Assembly: GCF_905171765.1 (NCBI RefSeq)
Contig: NC_053397.1
Span: 118,788,378 to 118,852,377, forward strand
Direction: 5' to 3'
DNA: 64,000 nt
Source: Bufo bufo
Lineage: Eukaryota > Chordata > Amphibia > Anura > Bufonidae
A program made the translations under genes and the position numbers. Under the pieces are notes generated by a model. It saw only the letters and a list, made by a program, of their open reading frames with translations. It was not told the origin of the DNA and did not search any database. Shown here in pieces: positions 45,287 through 55,529 of the stretch; positions within the stretch are counted from its first letter, which is position 1, and the number at the start of each line of letters is the position of its first letter.

Positions 45287-45340
45287 TCCCAACGTTACGT
45301 TTCCCCAGCCAGTATGACTTCTGTCTGGTTCGTCAGGGGA
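45287..45340 (-). ncRNA. Hammerhead ribozyme motif 3
   Basis: Minus-strand copy identical in core to motif 2 (loop AAGTCATA). C3 lies opposite 45336 and stem I pairs 45337-45340 with 45287-45290. Confidence 0.68.
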
Positions 45341-45540
45341 AGTGGAGAACAATACTCCAGCAGCAGTGTCTCACAATGGAGATTTTCAATTTAGCATCCC
45401 TCAATACATATATGACAGCTATCCCAGCACACTCAGCTCTGCTATATCTCTATATATGAGCAGCTGTCATGTGTATAGATGTACACTTAGCCAGCTATAA
45501 CAGTAGAAGTCTCATAATTTTTCAGTCAGCAGCAAGGCTG

Positions 45541-45640
45541 CTCTTATGGTCTTGTGGTTAGATGCTTTGCCTCTGATACAGAAGGTCATGGGTTAAAATC
45601 CCAGGAGAAACCTTTTCTGAAATTCAAGCACTGACTCCAT
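45541..45640 (+). repeat. Possible tRNA-derived SINE head
   Basis: TGTGGTTAGATGC resembles an A-box and GGTCATGGGTTAAAATCCC, about 45 bp later, a B-box with two mismatches. The spacing fits a tRNA. No cloverleaf could be drawn with confidence, so this is not annotated as a tRNA gene. Confidence 0.35.
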
Positions 45641-45892
45641 ATATGGACATACAGGGCGGGACACAATACAGGGAGGGACACAGGAAGAGGCTGCATTGCA
45701 TCGCTGACATGGAGGTAAGTAGAAGTGTTTATTTTATTTTTTTTAATACCCGACTGTTACTGCCATGGGGGGAGTGGGGGGCACTTGATACTGGCACATG
45801 GGGGGAGGGGGGTTGGTACCTGACCTGATACTGGCACCTGGGGGGGGTTGGCACCTGATACTGACTGGCACATGGGGGGGGGAGGCACCTGA

Positions 45893-46290
45893 TACTGTGG
45901 ATGGCACTGTTTAGGGGAGGGGGATCTGTGTATGGCACTATTTAGGGGAGGGGGGATCTGTTGATGGCACTATTTAGGGGAGGGGGATCTGTGGATGGCA
46001 CTGTTTAGGGGAGGGGGATCTGTGGATGGCACTGTTTAGGGGAGAGGGTTCTGTGGATCTGTGGATGGCACTGTTTAGGGGAGAGGGTTCTGTGGATGGC
46101 ACTATTTAGGGGAGGGGGATCTGTGGATGGCACTATTTAGGGGAGGGGGATCTGTGGATGGCACTATTTAGGGGAGGGGGATCTGTGGATGGCACTATTT
46201 AGGGGAGGGGGATCTGTTGATGGCACTATTTAGGGGAGGGGGATCTGTGGATGGCACTATTTAGGGGAGGGGGATCTGTGGATGGCACGG
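45893..46290. repeat. 31-bp minisatellite
   Basis: About a dozen copies of TGTGGATGGCACTATTTAGG followed by GGAGGGGGATC, with small variants (GTT/ATT, GAGGGTTC). Preceded by a G-rich region (45765-45890) with several runs of five to eight G that could form quadruplexes. The repeats are uniform in phase with no unique spacers. Confidence 0.93.
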
Positions 46291-47078
46291 GGGGGGGGGG
46301 GGCATAATTTTTTTTTGCTATGGGGCCCATGCATTTCTAGCTACACACCTGAAGGGGAGTCCCTGGGCTGAGCTTAATTAGGGTCACGGAGGGATTCATG
46401 TAGGATAGGATTTCACAGACTTTTGGACATTACGTCTCTGAGCTGCACTAATATTACGGCCTCCGGACCATCCTGGTTAACAGTAATGTTAAATATCTAC
46501 CTGATTGCTTCATTCACCAGCTGTTGGTTCCCCACCTGGCTATTGAGAACTACACCCACTGACATCTCAGCAAACCGTTAAGTTCTATACCTACTGATAT
46601 CTCGGCAAACCGTGAGTAACCACAAAACCTTTTTTCAGTATTTCAGCAACGCATAATTTTTCACGGAATATATGCATAGTAATTCAGCAAACCGTGTATA
46701 ACCGCGGAATATATGTCAAGTCAATTGACCATATTGCATTATTGTTTTTTTATGATGGCCCCACCAATATCAGGTCATCATTGAGCTATAATTGTCGTTT
46801 ATTGTATCGTAAATGATTCCTCAGCCGTCTTCCATATACATGACAAGGATTCCTTTTCTGGATGTTGTCACATGTACTACCAGTGTACCCCTTGTCTCAT
46901 TGATTATAGTATTGTATTATATGTCTTGCTGACTCTCCTGTTGTGTAGTCCGGCTGTAGGCCAGATTTTAGTTTATTATTAATAAAAGGTATATTTTAAT
47001 TGGGAAGGTGTTCTAGTGCATGATAATTATTCTTCCCTCACTTATATTTACTGCAAAGCGGTTTTTTGATGTGGTAGT

Positions 47079-47953
47079 GTCTTGCACCTGAGCCAACATG
47101 GCTCCCAGGCCTCTTTTACTGGCATCCGTATAGAGGTGAAACGGCTTCTGATAATCCGGGTAACCCAGGACAGGGGGTTCGGTCAGCTTTTTCTTTAGGA
47201 GCTGAAAGGCAATCTCCCGTTCTTCATTCCATTCAACGGGGATAGGAGTCTTTGGACTCTTTTTGGGATGCCACCTTAGGAGTTCCTGGATCGGATCCAC
47301 AATCTGTGCAAAATGCGGGATGAAGCGTCTGTAATATCCTGCAAAGCTGAGGAAACTTTTCACCTCCTTCACGGTGGTAGGAGTAGACCAATTACGGACA
47401 GCAGCAAGTTTATCAGGATCAGGCTGGACTCCTTCTGCACTAACAACGTGTCCCAGGTACTTTACCGCTGGTTTCAGCAGATGGCACTTGGACGGCTTGA
47501 TTTTAAGGCTATATTTAACGAGGACTTGAAACACTTCAGCCAGATGTTTTAAATGATCCTCATATGTCTTGGAGTAGATAATGACGTCATCCAAGTATAG
47601 CAATACAGTCTCAAAGTTCTTATGGCCTAAACAACGCTCCATCAACCGCTGGAACGTCTCTGGAGCATTACACAGTCCGAAAGGCATGTAGTTGAATTCA
47701 AACAGGGCCATAGGCGTAGTAAAAGCAGTCTTTCCCTGGTCTTCCGGGGCCATAGGTACCTGCCAGTATCCACTGGTTAAGTCCAGAGTTGAGAAGTAGG
47801 CTGATGACCCCAGGGCAGTCAAAGACTCTTCAATGCGTGGCAACGGATAAGCGTCTTTGTGGTTGATTTGATTGATTTTTCTATAGTCCACACAGAACCT
47901 AATGCTGCCATCTTTTTTACCAACAAGAACTAGAGGCGCAGCCCAGGGACTAT
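47079..47953 (-). pseudogene. Gypsy-4 pol, RT core
   Basis: Minus strand, from the 16-bp duplication at 47953: SPWAAPLVLVGKKDGSIRFC, LDLTSGYWQVPMAPEDQGKT, FGLCNAPETFQRLME, LLYLDDVIIYSKT (catalytic YLDD near 47600), the connection region and the start of RNase H (PFHLYTDASKRGLGAMLAQV). The frame is open throughout. It is cut by the Penelope-type insertion at the RNase H side and by the short insertion at the N-terminal side. Confidence 0.92.
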
Positions 47954-48413
47954 ACAACCGACAAACTTGTAGGTCCTTCAGGAGGTGGCCACGTATATTT
48001 ATTATAATGTAAGATTCAGGGGTCTCTAGGACCAAAACGTGGCTTTTTGTGCACCTCTCTGACTTAATTATTCTTTTATAAAACATACATTTTATTGGCT
48101 CCTCTTTAAAATTCTTTAGGACTCTTAACTGAAAAGGATTAAAATTCCTCAGAGTTAGGGAGGTAGGGATATGTGTTTTTCTTTTTGATTGTATCAATCT
48201 TTCAGATACATTTTAATCTGGCGGGGTGCCTGATATTTTCTCAGGTCATTCCCCCTTTCCACCTTCGATTATTCTTATCTGTGCACCAGCTGTATATTTA
48301 GCTGTGTATTGTTTCCCTTCTCTGGGGTCCCTGCCTCTCTAGGTCTGAACTAAAAGCTGTGCCTGCATCCCTACATGTTTTGCCGTATGACCGGCGTCTT
48401 CAGGGGATGGCGT
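47954..48413 (-). mobile_element. 460-bp insertion beginning with a hammerhead motif
   Basis: Flanked by a perfect 16-bp duplication, GCAGCCCAGGGACTAT (47938-47953 and 48414-48429), so it is a separate retroposition event. On the minus strand it starts almost directly with a hammerhead-like motif (48366-48409), then about 350 bp with a short open frame of unknown meaning (from about 48197). No poly-A tail. Likely a truncated or non-autonomous Penelope-like element. Confidence 0.7.
48366..48409 (-). ncRNA. Hammerhead motif 4 (degenerate)
   Basis: Minus strand: stem I CATCCC/GGGATG (6 bp), CTGAAGA, stem II GCCG/CGGC with loop GTCATA, AAAA where GAAA is expected (G12 lost), stem III AC/GT only, then GTA. 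The loop GTCATA is shared with motifs 1-3. The lost G12 should abolish cleavage. Confidence 0.6.
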
Positions 48414-48429
48414 GCAGCCCAGGGACTAT

Positions 48430-48890
48430 GACTGTCCCGGATTATATTAGAGTCCTTCATTTCCTGTATCATCTCTTTTACAGACTGGTAGGTAGTAGGT
48501 GGTATGGGTCTGTATCTCTCCTTGATAGGAGGATGAGAGCCAGTGGGTATGGTGTGTTTGATTACACTGACCTCTCCATAGTCCGTGGAGTGCTTGCTAA
48601 AGGCCTTGTGGTGCTCTTTCACCAGATTCAGGACTCCCTCTATTTGATCCTTCGGGTGGATTCGTTCCCCACATGAAGTTCCTCCCACCAGGATACTGAA
48701 GAGGTGCTGGCAGGGGCACTGCTGCTCTGTGCGGTTTGAGACGTCTCCGTGGCAGGCAGACGGATAACATCCTGGAAGGATACCTGGAAAAGTTGAGCCA
48801 CAGGGCAGTGCTTAGAGAGAGTAACAGGGTGATCACTGAAAATAATAAAACGGACAGGCACTTTACCTTGAGATACAGTCACCAGGCTCT
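48430..48890 (-). pseudogene. Gypsy-4 pol, protease-RT linker and RT N-terminus
   Basis: Minus strand: a region reading VPVRFIIFSDHPVTLSKHCP, then (after a frameshift near 48670) HHKAFSKHSTDYGEVSVIKH, IKERYRPIPPTTYQSVKEM and SNIIRDSHSPWAA, which is the fingers region of Gypsy RT. Continues at 47953 after the short insertion. Confidence 0.85.
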
Positions 48891-48897
48891 TGGCTGC

Positions 48898-49590
48898 TCA
48901 CACGAAGGGATAATTCTCAATTTTGATAGGCTCCACCAGGGCTTGATAGTCTTGGCCCTGGACCCCTAGTACAGCACGGCACCACAGAATGATCTGGGAA
49001 TTCGGTGGCAGGATTACCGGCCGGTTATCCCGGATCCGGGCAGTACAGATTTCTCCTTTTCCATTCGCAAATTTTTTCTGAGCACACAGCACACTGATAG
49101 TCTTTTGAATGACTCTTTTAGAAGCAGGTGAAGCTGAAGGTATGGATTGGTTCAGTGCCTCAAGCACCTCGGAGTAACAATTTTTAAAGACATTAGTCCC
49201 TAAGATCACGGGGTGTCCCCCTTTATCTCTGGCTTGCACCACAATCACACCTTGCTGTGGTAAGGTGGCTTCTCCCACCGGAAGGGTAGGTTCCCAGTAC
49301 CCATGGACTTTCACCGGCTTGCCGTTGCTAGCAATGATACCCAGCCAGGATTCCGGTGGCTGGGTGAGGAAACTTGAATCCCAGAATTTTTCAAAGGTGG
49401 GTCGTTGGATGGTGGTGACCTGAGACCCAGCATCCAGCAGGGCTTCAAAAGGTATCCCGTTAATGCATATGTTAATTTTTGGGCGAGATCCCACGTATCT
49501 GGGCATCCAACTTGGATCCTTTGGACCTACTGTTCTACCTCCCGAGGGGCGGTCCTCGGCCTCGGGTGGGGCCCGTTTAACTGCCAACAT
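48898..49590 (-). pseudogene. Gypsy-4 protease region
   Basis: Minus strand. Retropepsin-like sequence with INGIPFEALLDAGSQVTTI (active site DAGS in place of DTGS/DSGA), a downstream VILGTNVF flap/ILGXD-like motif and a conserved linker. The frame is open for 230 codons and overlaps the end of gag by about 60 nt in another frame. This suggests frameshifting in the original element or an indel in this copy. Confidence 0.85.
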
Positions 49591-50560
49591 GTATTTTCAG
49601 TATGGCCATATTTTTTACAATAGGTGCAGACTGGCTGTTTGCGATTCTTAGACCGGTAACTCGGTCGTCCATCGGGTTCTTTGGGGTAGACCTCTTTATA
49701 TGCAGGCGGGAGGAGCCTTTGAGGTAGGGGGCTCTCATCTTCCAACAACAATGGTCTTTCCCATTCCTCTATTTTCCTGCACACCTTCCCCAGGCTCTTA
49801 GTGAGATGGTTAACTTGCTCCATTAACGCCGCCACCACATCTGTTACTGGAGCCTGGGTGGCTTGACTGGCTCCGGACGGTTTCACAGCAATAATTTTGG
49901 GCTGGCAGGCCTGAGGTTCAAGGGAGACCGCCGGCCCTGTGGGCGGGTTTTGACCCAGGATACTGATGGCCAGCTCTTTAAAGTCCAAAAACGCACAATT
50001 GGGGTGTTGGGCCGACAGCATCCTCAGTTGGCCCTTTAAGTGCCCAGCGTTTACACCCGCAATGAACTTCTCTCTCAGAGTCCGGTCCTGGTCCTCAGCC
50101 TCCCTGGGGTCCACCTGGACCACGGCCCTCAAGGTCTCTTGCAGGGACAAAGCAAAATCACGGAGTGACTCACCGGGCTGTTGCTTCCGGCTGAAAAATC
50201 GCATCTTAACTTCCGACACCGTCCTGGCTTCAAACGTGGTGCCGAGGCGATCAAAGATCTGTTCCATGTTATTTTTTTTCGGAGCTGGGCCATGACATGA
50301 ACTCCCTGCGGGTGGCCCCTTCTAACTGCGCTAAGAGAATCTCCATCTGTTGCTCAGCGGAGATAGGATAGAGCCAGAATAAGGCCAGGATCTAGTCTTT
50401 AAAGTTTTTCAGTTTGTGGGCTTCCCCGGAATATCGCGGGAACCAGGGGGCCCCGAAATAATATGGCATGGTCAGCGGCATCAGTATGGATGCTCAGAAG
50501 GCTCGTTGGGGGCCACCTGCCCCGTTTCCTCAGAGGCGGACATGGCGTGGTCTATGGAGG
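49527..50560 (-). pseudogene. Gypsy-4 gag
   Basis: Minus strand. A start-like MSASEETGQVAPNEP lies near 50545. The main body is from 50267 (MEQIFDRLGTTFEARTVSEV) with SLRDFALSLQETLRAVV capsid-type helices and a CCHC knuckle CTYCKKYGHTENTC near 49620. The segment 50268-50500 is frameshifted. A Gag-like protein with one knuckle, distinct from that of Gypsy-1 to Gypsy-3. Confidence 0.82.
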
Positions 50561-51215
50561 CAAGTTCTGTAGGCAGACTCACGCTGGACTTTGCCCTCTA
50601 GGCCGTTGCTAAGGGTGACCACGGAGAGGGTATGGCCCTTTAAGGAGCGGCGGAGCAGGTCAAAATCCGAATTGGATGTGTTTTCCCCTGGATCAAGTCC
50701 TTTATTACTAACGAGGGACCTCCCCCCAGTCTCCCAGCAATGATCGGAATCTTCCCGGTACTTGAATACAAAGGTGTTGGTTAATACCGAAAGTTTACTT
50801 ACTGCGGTGATGCGCAGTCCAAGTCTCGCGAGGTACGTGATTACGTCATGCGGAGGTCCCACGCACAGCGTCAGGAGATGGGCGCGGCCTCTCTGAGCTT
50901 CAGGATTCGAGGTAGGCGGTATCTTTGCAGGCAGGGCGGTACCTTCTCTTCCTTTTTCGCGCCAGACGAACACAACGATGGCGCAAAGATTATCCAGTCA
51001 GCTTAGGCGGCCATCTTTAAGCATAATGCTGTCAATTCACTGACAGCAAGCGGTGACTCAGAAATCCGCAAACAGTCCACAATATACAGTTTCACACCAC
51101 AATTTTTCACAGTTCATTGGCCCCAAAATTTCAAATAAACAGTTAGGGCAATTTATCACTTAATAGGCAATTATGGCACACAGTTCAAATTCCACTATGG
51201 TGTAGAAATATTCGC

Positions 51216-51233
51216 ATCCTGTTCGTGACGCCA
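51216..51233 (-). promoter_or_regulatory. Gypsy-4 tRNA primer binding site
   Basis: Minus strand TGGCGTCACGAACAGGAT, five bases after the 5' LTR. It starts with TGG, the complement of a tRNA CCA end. The tRNA species was not assigned. Confidence 0.8.
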
Positions 51234-51238
51234 AAATA

Positions 51239-52200
51239 TGCAGTACGCCAATCCTGCAGGGTGAGCGATTGTGAGGTCGCAGGGGCAGTTAACAGACCGA
51301 GGGTTGCTATTGGTACTCACAGTTTTTATATGGCCTGGGCAGGCGTACAGCAGTGATGGAGAGGCTGGCACATGGATCCTCTGGGGCACTCTCTGTAAAT
51401 AGGGACCAGGCCGGATGGTAAAAGAGGTGCCCTAGTTTTAGTGTACCGGTGGCAAGATCCATTATAGTTCGTGATGCCAGTGCCGGTAACGGTGGCACAC
51501 CGATTTATTGTAGGAATAATTGAGGTAAACACGGTTGTAGTGAACCATAACTCCTTTTTACTGAACAGTTCAACTATATAAAGGTTTCAGTTGGTTTCAT
51601 ATGCAGGGTCTTGATAACAGGCAGGCTTCACATAAATGGCAGGCAAAGTCTTTGCAAGATACACAGAGGGGATAAACACTCACAGATCAGGCTGTACTGT
51701 CTTCAGATCCTGTCTGGCTTTCTCCAAGGCCCGTATGCCCTATAGCTGGCTTTATCCTTGGGTAGGGAAACCTTCCTCTGGTATAAATCCTCTTGCTGTA
51801 AATATCCCTATGGCCTTCAGATTTCTACTTGGCTAGATAAAGGTGGCTCTGCTCTGTACTTTTTAAGGTACTATATATCCTCAGGAGGCAACTTCTTCTC
51901 CTGGATTAACTTCTGAGCTTCACTTGCTCAGCACTTCAGGCAGGCTGGACTGCACTACCTAGCCTCCTGGACTAGACTGGACTGACTCTTTCCTGTCTGG
52001 GCCTAACTATATATACTAGGGGGTTCCCTAGCTCCCTCTACTGCCTAGGAGGAGGAACTACACCTCTAACAGGCCTGGTACACAGGAGATAATATGACAA
52101 CATACATTAAAATGCATGACCATGTTCCACAGGAGGTGGAGAACAACGTGACCCAATTGACCCTTGAGTAGTGCCCGCATTTACATAGTGGGACACTACA
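51239..52200 (-). repeat. Gypsy-4 5' LTR
   Basis: 962-bp LTR collinear with 38162-39145. Element RNA would start here and run toward lower coordinates. 50980-51215 is the untranslated leader. Confidence 0.9.
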
Positions 52201-54368
52201 TAAGAAGCCAATGTCACAGAGTCACCCCCTTGCCCGGCGTCTGACAGCTGGCTTGTCGGAACTCTTAGCCCGCCAGCTTTTACCATACAAGCTGGTGGAG
52301 TCTGAGGCCTTCAAAAAATTTGTAGCTATTGGGACACCGCAGTGGAAGGTTCCCGGCTGAAATTTTTTTTCACAAAAGGCAATCCCCAACCTGTACTCTA
52401 TTGTGGAAAAGGAAGTCATGGCATGTCTGGCACACAGTGTTGGGGCAAGGGTCCACCTGACCACTGATACCTGGTCTGCAAAGCACAGTCAGGGCAGGTA
52501 TATCACGTACACTGCGCAATGGGTAAACCTACTGACGACTGCCAAGCATGGAATGCGTGGCTCTGCAGAGGAGTTGGTGACTTGCAGGCAGGCCTGCTGC
52601 CACCTCCTCTACTCCTCCTACTCCATCCTCTTCGCTAACCTCCTCGGCTGAGTCCTCTTCTGCTGCTGCGTCTTGCTCCACATCAACTGCACCCCCCCCC
52701 CCCAGCTCCCCAGGGGCTATTCCACATCCCGGATACGACAGTGTCACGCCGTCTTGTGGTTGACTTGCCTGAAAGCAGAGAGTCACACCGGACCAACACT
52801 CCTGTCCGCCCTGAACGCATAGGTGGATCAGTGGCTAACTCCGCTCCAACTGGAGATCGGCAAAGTGGTGTGTGACAACGGAAACTATTTGTTGGCATTG
52901 AATTTGGGCAAGTTGACACATGTGCCGTGCATGGCACATGTGTTGAATCTGATCGTACAACGCTTTGTGCATAAGTACCCAGGCTTACAGGACGTCCTCA
53001 AGCAGGCCAGGAAGGTGTGTGACCATTTCAGGCGTTCCTACACAGCCATGGCGCACTTTTCAGATATTCAGCGGTGAAACAACATGCCAGTGAGGTGCTT
53101 GATTTGCGATAGCCCGACACGTTGGAATTCAACACTCCTAATGTTCGACCGCCTGCTCCAACAAGAAAAAGCCGTCAACGAGTATTTGTATGACCGGGGT
53201 GCTAGGACAGCCTCTGCAGAGCTGGGTATTTTTTTTGCCACGTTACTGGATGCTCATGCGCAATGCCTGTAGGCTCATGCGTCCTTTTGAGGAAGTGACA
53301 AACCTAGTCAGTCGCACCGAAGGCACCATCAGCGACATCATCCCATTTGTTTTCTTCCTGGAGCGTGCCCTGCGAAGAGTGCTGGATCAGGCCGTAGATG
53401 AGCGTGAAAAGGAAGAGTTGTGGTCACCATCACCACCAGAAACAGCCTTATCAGCATCGCTTGCTGGACCTGGGGCAACGCTGGAAGAGGAGTCTGAGGA
53501 AGAGGAGTTAGAGGAGGAATGTGGCTTTGAGGAGGAGGAAGACCAACCACAGCAGGCATCCCAGGGTGCTCGTTGTCACCTATCTGGTACCCGTGGTGTT
53601 GTACGTGGCTGGGAGGAAGAACAGACCTTCAGTGAGGACGAGGATTGGGACATGAGTAGCTCGGCATCCAACCTTGTGCAAATGGGGTCTTTCATGCTGT
53701 CATGCCTGTTGAGGGACCCTCATATAAAAAGGCTGAAGGAGAACGACCTGTACTGGGTGGCCACACTACTAGACCCCCGGTATAAGCAGAAAGTGGCTGA
53801 AATGTTACCGAATTACCGGAAGTCGGAAAGGATGCAGCAGTTCAATAACAAGTTAAAAAGTATGCTTTACACAGCGTATAAGGGTGATGTCACAGCACAA
53901 CGGGAATCTAACAGGGGAAGAGGTGAAAGTAATCCTCCTCCTACCACGACCACGCCGGCAAGGACAGGATGCTTTACAGACGTGTTGTTGATGGAGGACA
54001 TGCAGAGATTTTTAAGTCCTACGCATCGCCACAGCCCTTCGGGGTCCACCCTTAGAGAACGACTCGACCGACAGGTAGCAGACTACCTCGCCTTAACTGC
54101 AGATATCGACACTCTGAGGAGCGATGAACCCCTTGACTACTGGGTGTGCAGGCTTGACCTGTGGCCTGAGCTATCCGAATTTGCGATAGAACTTCTGGCC
54201 TGCCCCGCTTCAAGTGTCCTGTCAGAAAGGACCTTCAGTGCAGCAGGAGGTATTGTCACTGAGAAGAGAAGTCGCCTAGGTCAAAAAATTCTAGATTACC
54301 TCACCTTTATTAAGATGAATGAGGCATGGATCCCAAAGGGACTGACAGTGGGCGATACATTTGACTAA
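52201..54368 (+). pseudogene. hAT-B transposase, C-terminal part
   Basis: Resumes after Gypsy-4 (KPMSQSHPLARRLTAGLSEL). Catalytic core with HLTTDTWSAKHSQGRYI (first D, near 52465), VVCDNGNYLLAL (second D, near 52870), PTRWNSTLLMFDRLLQQ, an acidic insert, WVATLLDPRYKQKV and the dimerisation region LLACPASSVLSERTFSAAGG ending at TFD (54366). Breaks: a stop near 52358, frame loss in a low-complexity stretch with a C-run near 52690, a stop near 53076, and a frameshift near 53230. The C-terminal 390 codons are open. Compared with hAT-A it is a different family with the same domain order. Confidence 0.88.
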
Positions 54369-54901
54369 AAAAGGCCTGATGAGATGAGATGCCTTCGGCT
54401 AAAAATGGTCCACACGCTGCTGTATTTTATCTCTGCATGCCGGATGACTTGCGTGACTTCTCCGCCACCAACTAGGGTTCAAGCTGCAATGTTTTAGTGC
54501 ACTTTCTGCCTGTAAAACATACATTTTTCCGGCCGCGGCTGCAACAATACCTGATTTTTCAGGCATGTGTACATGCCTAATTTTACTGGCCTCTGGTGCT
54601 GCACTGTGGCTGCAAAAACCAAACAAAAAGGCACATACATGTGTCAATTTCCCTTCGTGATCGTTACCTTGTTGTGGTGAAGGGGCTTGCGTATCACAAT
54701 GAAGCGATCACCTCTATGAGTGTGTTGGCAATGGCAATGTTGGCACATTCCAGATGAAAAGGTCGTTGCTTCATTGTGAACAGACCAAAAGCGATCGGCT
54801 GGATAATTTTGCATAGAAAAAACATTAATTTTCTTTGTGATCATCTAAGGTGATCATTAAAGCCTACTAGGGCAACAATGGGCCCACACTGCAGAATCAT
54901 T
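54369..54901. other. hAT-B 3' untranslated region
   Basis: No frame. Contains TGTGATCATCTAAGGTGATC-type short palindromes. It continues after the DIRS element (54902-60077) at 60078-60505 with GATACACGTCCCCTGATAAG-like sequence. Confidence 0.55.
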
Positions 54902-55025
54902 GTTTTCCAGGACGTCCTCCATGACAGCACCCATGGAGGATGTCCTTATTGGCTTCTGTAGGGACAGGAAGAGAGACAGTTTAAAAGGCCCCTCCCCACC
55001 CCCTCTCTCCAGTGTTCTTCCTGTC
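54902..55025. repeat. DIRS left inverted terminal repeat
   Basis: Matches the reverse complement of the right terminus (GAAGCCAATAAGGACATCC side), including GACAGGAAGAGAGACAG and CCCCTCCCCACCCCCTC. Confidence 0.9.
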
Positions 55026-55529
55026 CCTACTGGGATAGGGGGAGTGAGACAGCTCCCTCCTAGCATGTTAGGTAGGGAATGGGGCGAGTCTGGTCAGGGG
55101 GTGCTTACCTCTCCTCTTCAGTCTCCTGCAGCCCCTTAACCAGCACCCCTCTGGGAAGTGGTCCCCTGGTTGAGTCCCCGATACCCCTTTCTGAGCTTGG
55201 CTGCAGGAATCGGGGACGCTGTAGTCGCTTCTCCCTTCCGGAGCTCTGGGCTCGGCAGCGGCTCCTGCGCTCCCCTGCGCATGCTAGGTGGATTACCGAG
55301 CGCTCCCACGTGACCGGAACACGCGGCACCGGAAGTGTCATGGCGGCATGCATCGGCATGCTGGAGACCTTCCGAATCAGGAGGTCTCGCATGTCTAGGG
55401 GGTGGACTCTTCCTTGGAATGAGTTCCCCCGTGAAAAGCAGGAGGAGGCGGAGCCAGGCGGCGACGGGTGGACCGGTGAGTAAACGAAAACCTATTTAAA
55501 TGTCTGATGGCAGCCTGGGGAGGTTGCAT

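Larger units (their letters stand above)
44416..45406. repeat. Composite 991-bp palindrome
   Basis: Centre at 44911. Outer arms (44416-44663 and 45159-45406) are hammerhead blocks. Inner arms (44664-about 44835 and about 44987-45158) are a foldback MITE starting CAGTGGCGTAGGG and ending CCCTACGCCACTG. The mirrored flanks indicate that the MITE arms and the block were duplicated together. Confidence 0.85.
41542..47078. mobile_element. Penelope-type inverted structure with hammerhead motifs
   Basis: Insertion in Gypsy-4 RNase H flanked by the 9-bp duplication TTGCACCTG (41533-41541 and 47082-47090, within a few bases). Outer arms are inverted copies: 41544-42135 plus 43758-43806 against 46350-47005 (ATACCTTTTATTAATAATAA at the tips). 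Inside, a block with a hammerhead motif occurs three times in alternating orientation. An LINE (42136-43757), a foldback MITE and a minisatellite are nested. No RT or GIY-YIG frame of its own is left. Assignment to Penelope-like elements rests on the hammerhead motifs and the inverted terminal blocks, so it is tentative. Confidence 0.6.
38162..52200 (-). mobile_element. Gypsy-4: LTR retrotransposon with tRNA-type primer site
   Basis: Minus-strand element with LTRs of 984 bp (38162-39145) and 962 bp (51239-52200). LTRs read TGCAGTACGCC on the + strand and end GGGACACTACA, flanked by TAAG (38158-38161 and 52201-52204). Gag, protease, RT, RNase H and integrase belong to a Gypsy lineage without chromodomain. 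It has grown to 14 kb through a Penelope-type insertion (41542-47078) and a short insertion (47954-48413). No envelope frame was found between integrase and the 3' LTR (39146-39510). Confidence 0.93.

Noticed and set aside
45541..45612. Functional tRNA gene
   Set aside because: The B-box has two mismatches and no acceptable cloverleaf or anticodon stem could be drawn. Kept only as a possible SINE head.
45893..46290. Regular repeats suggesting a CRISPR array
   Set aside because: The units are directly tandem with no unique spacers, in a vertebrate genome. It is a minisatellite.
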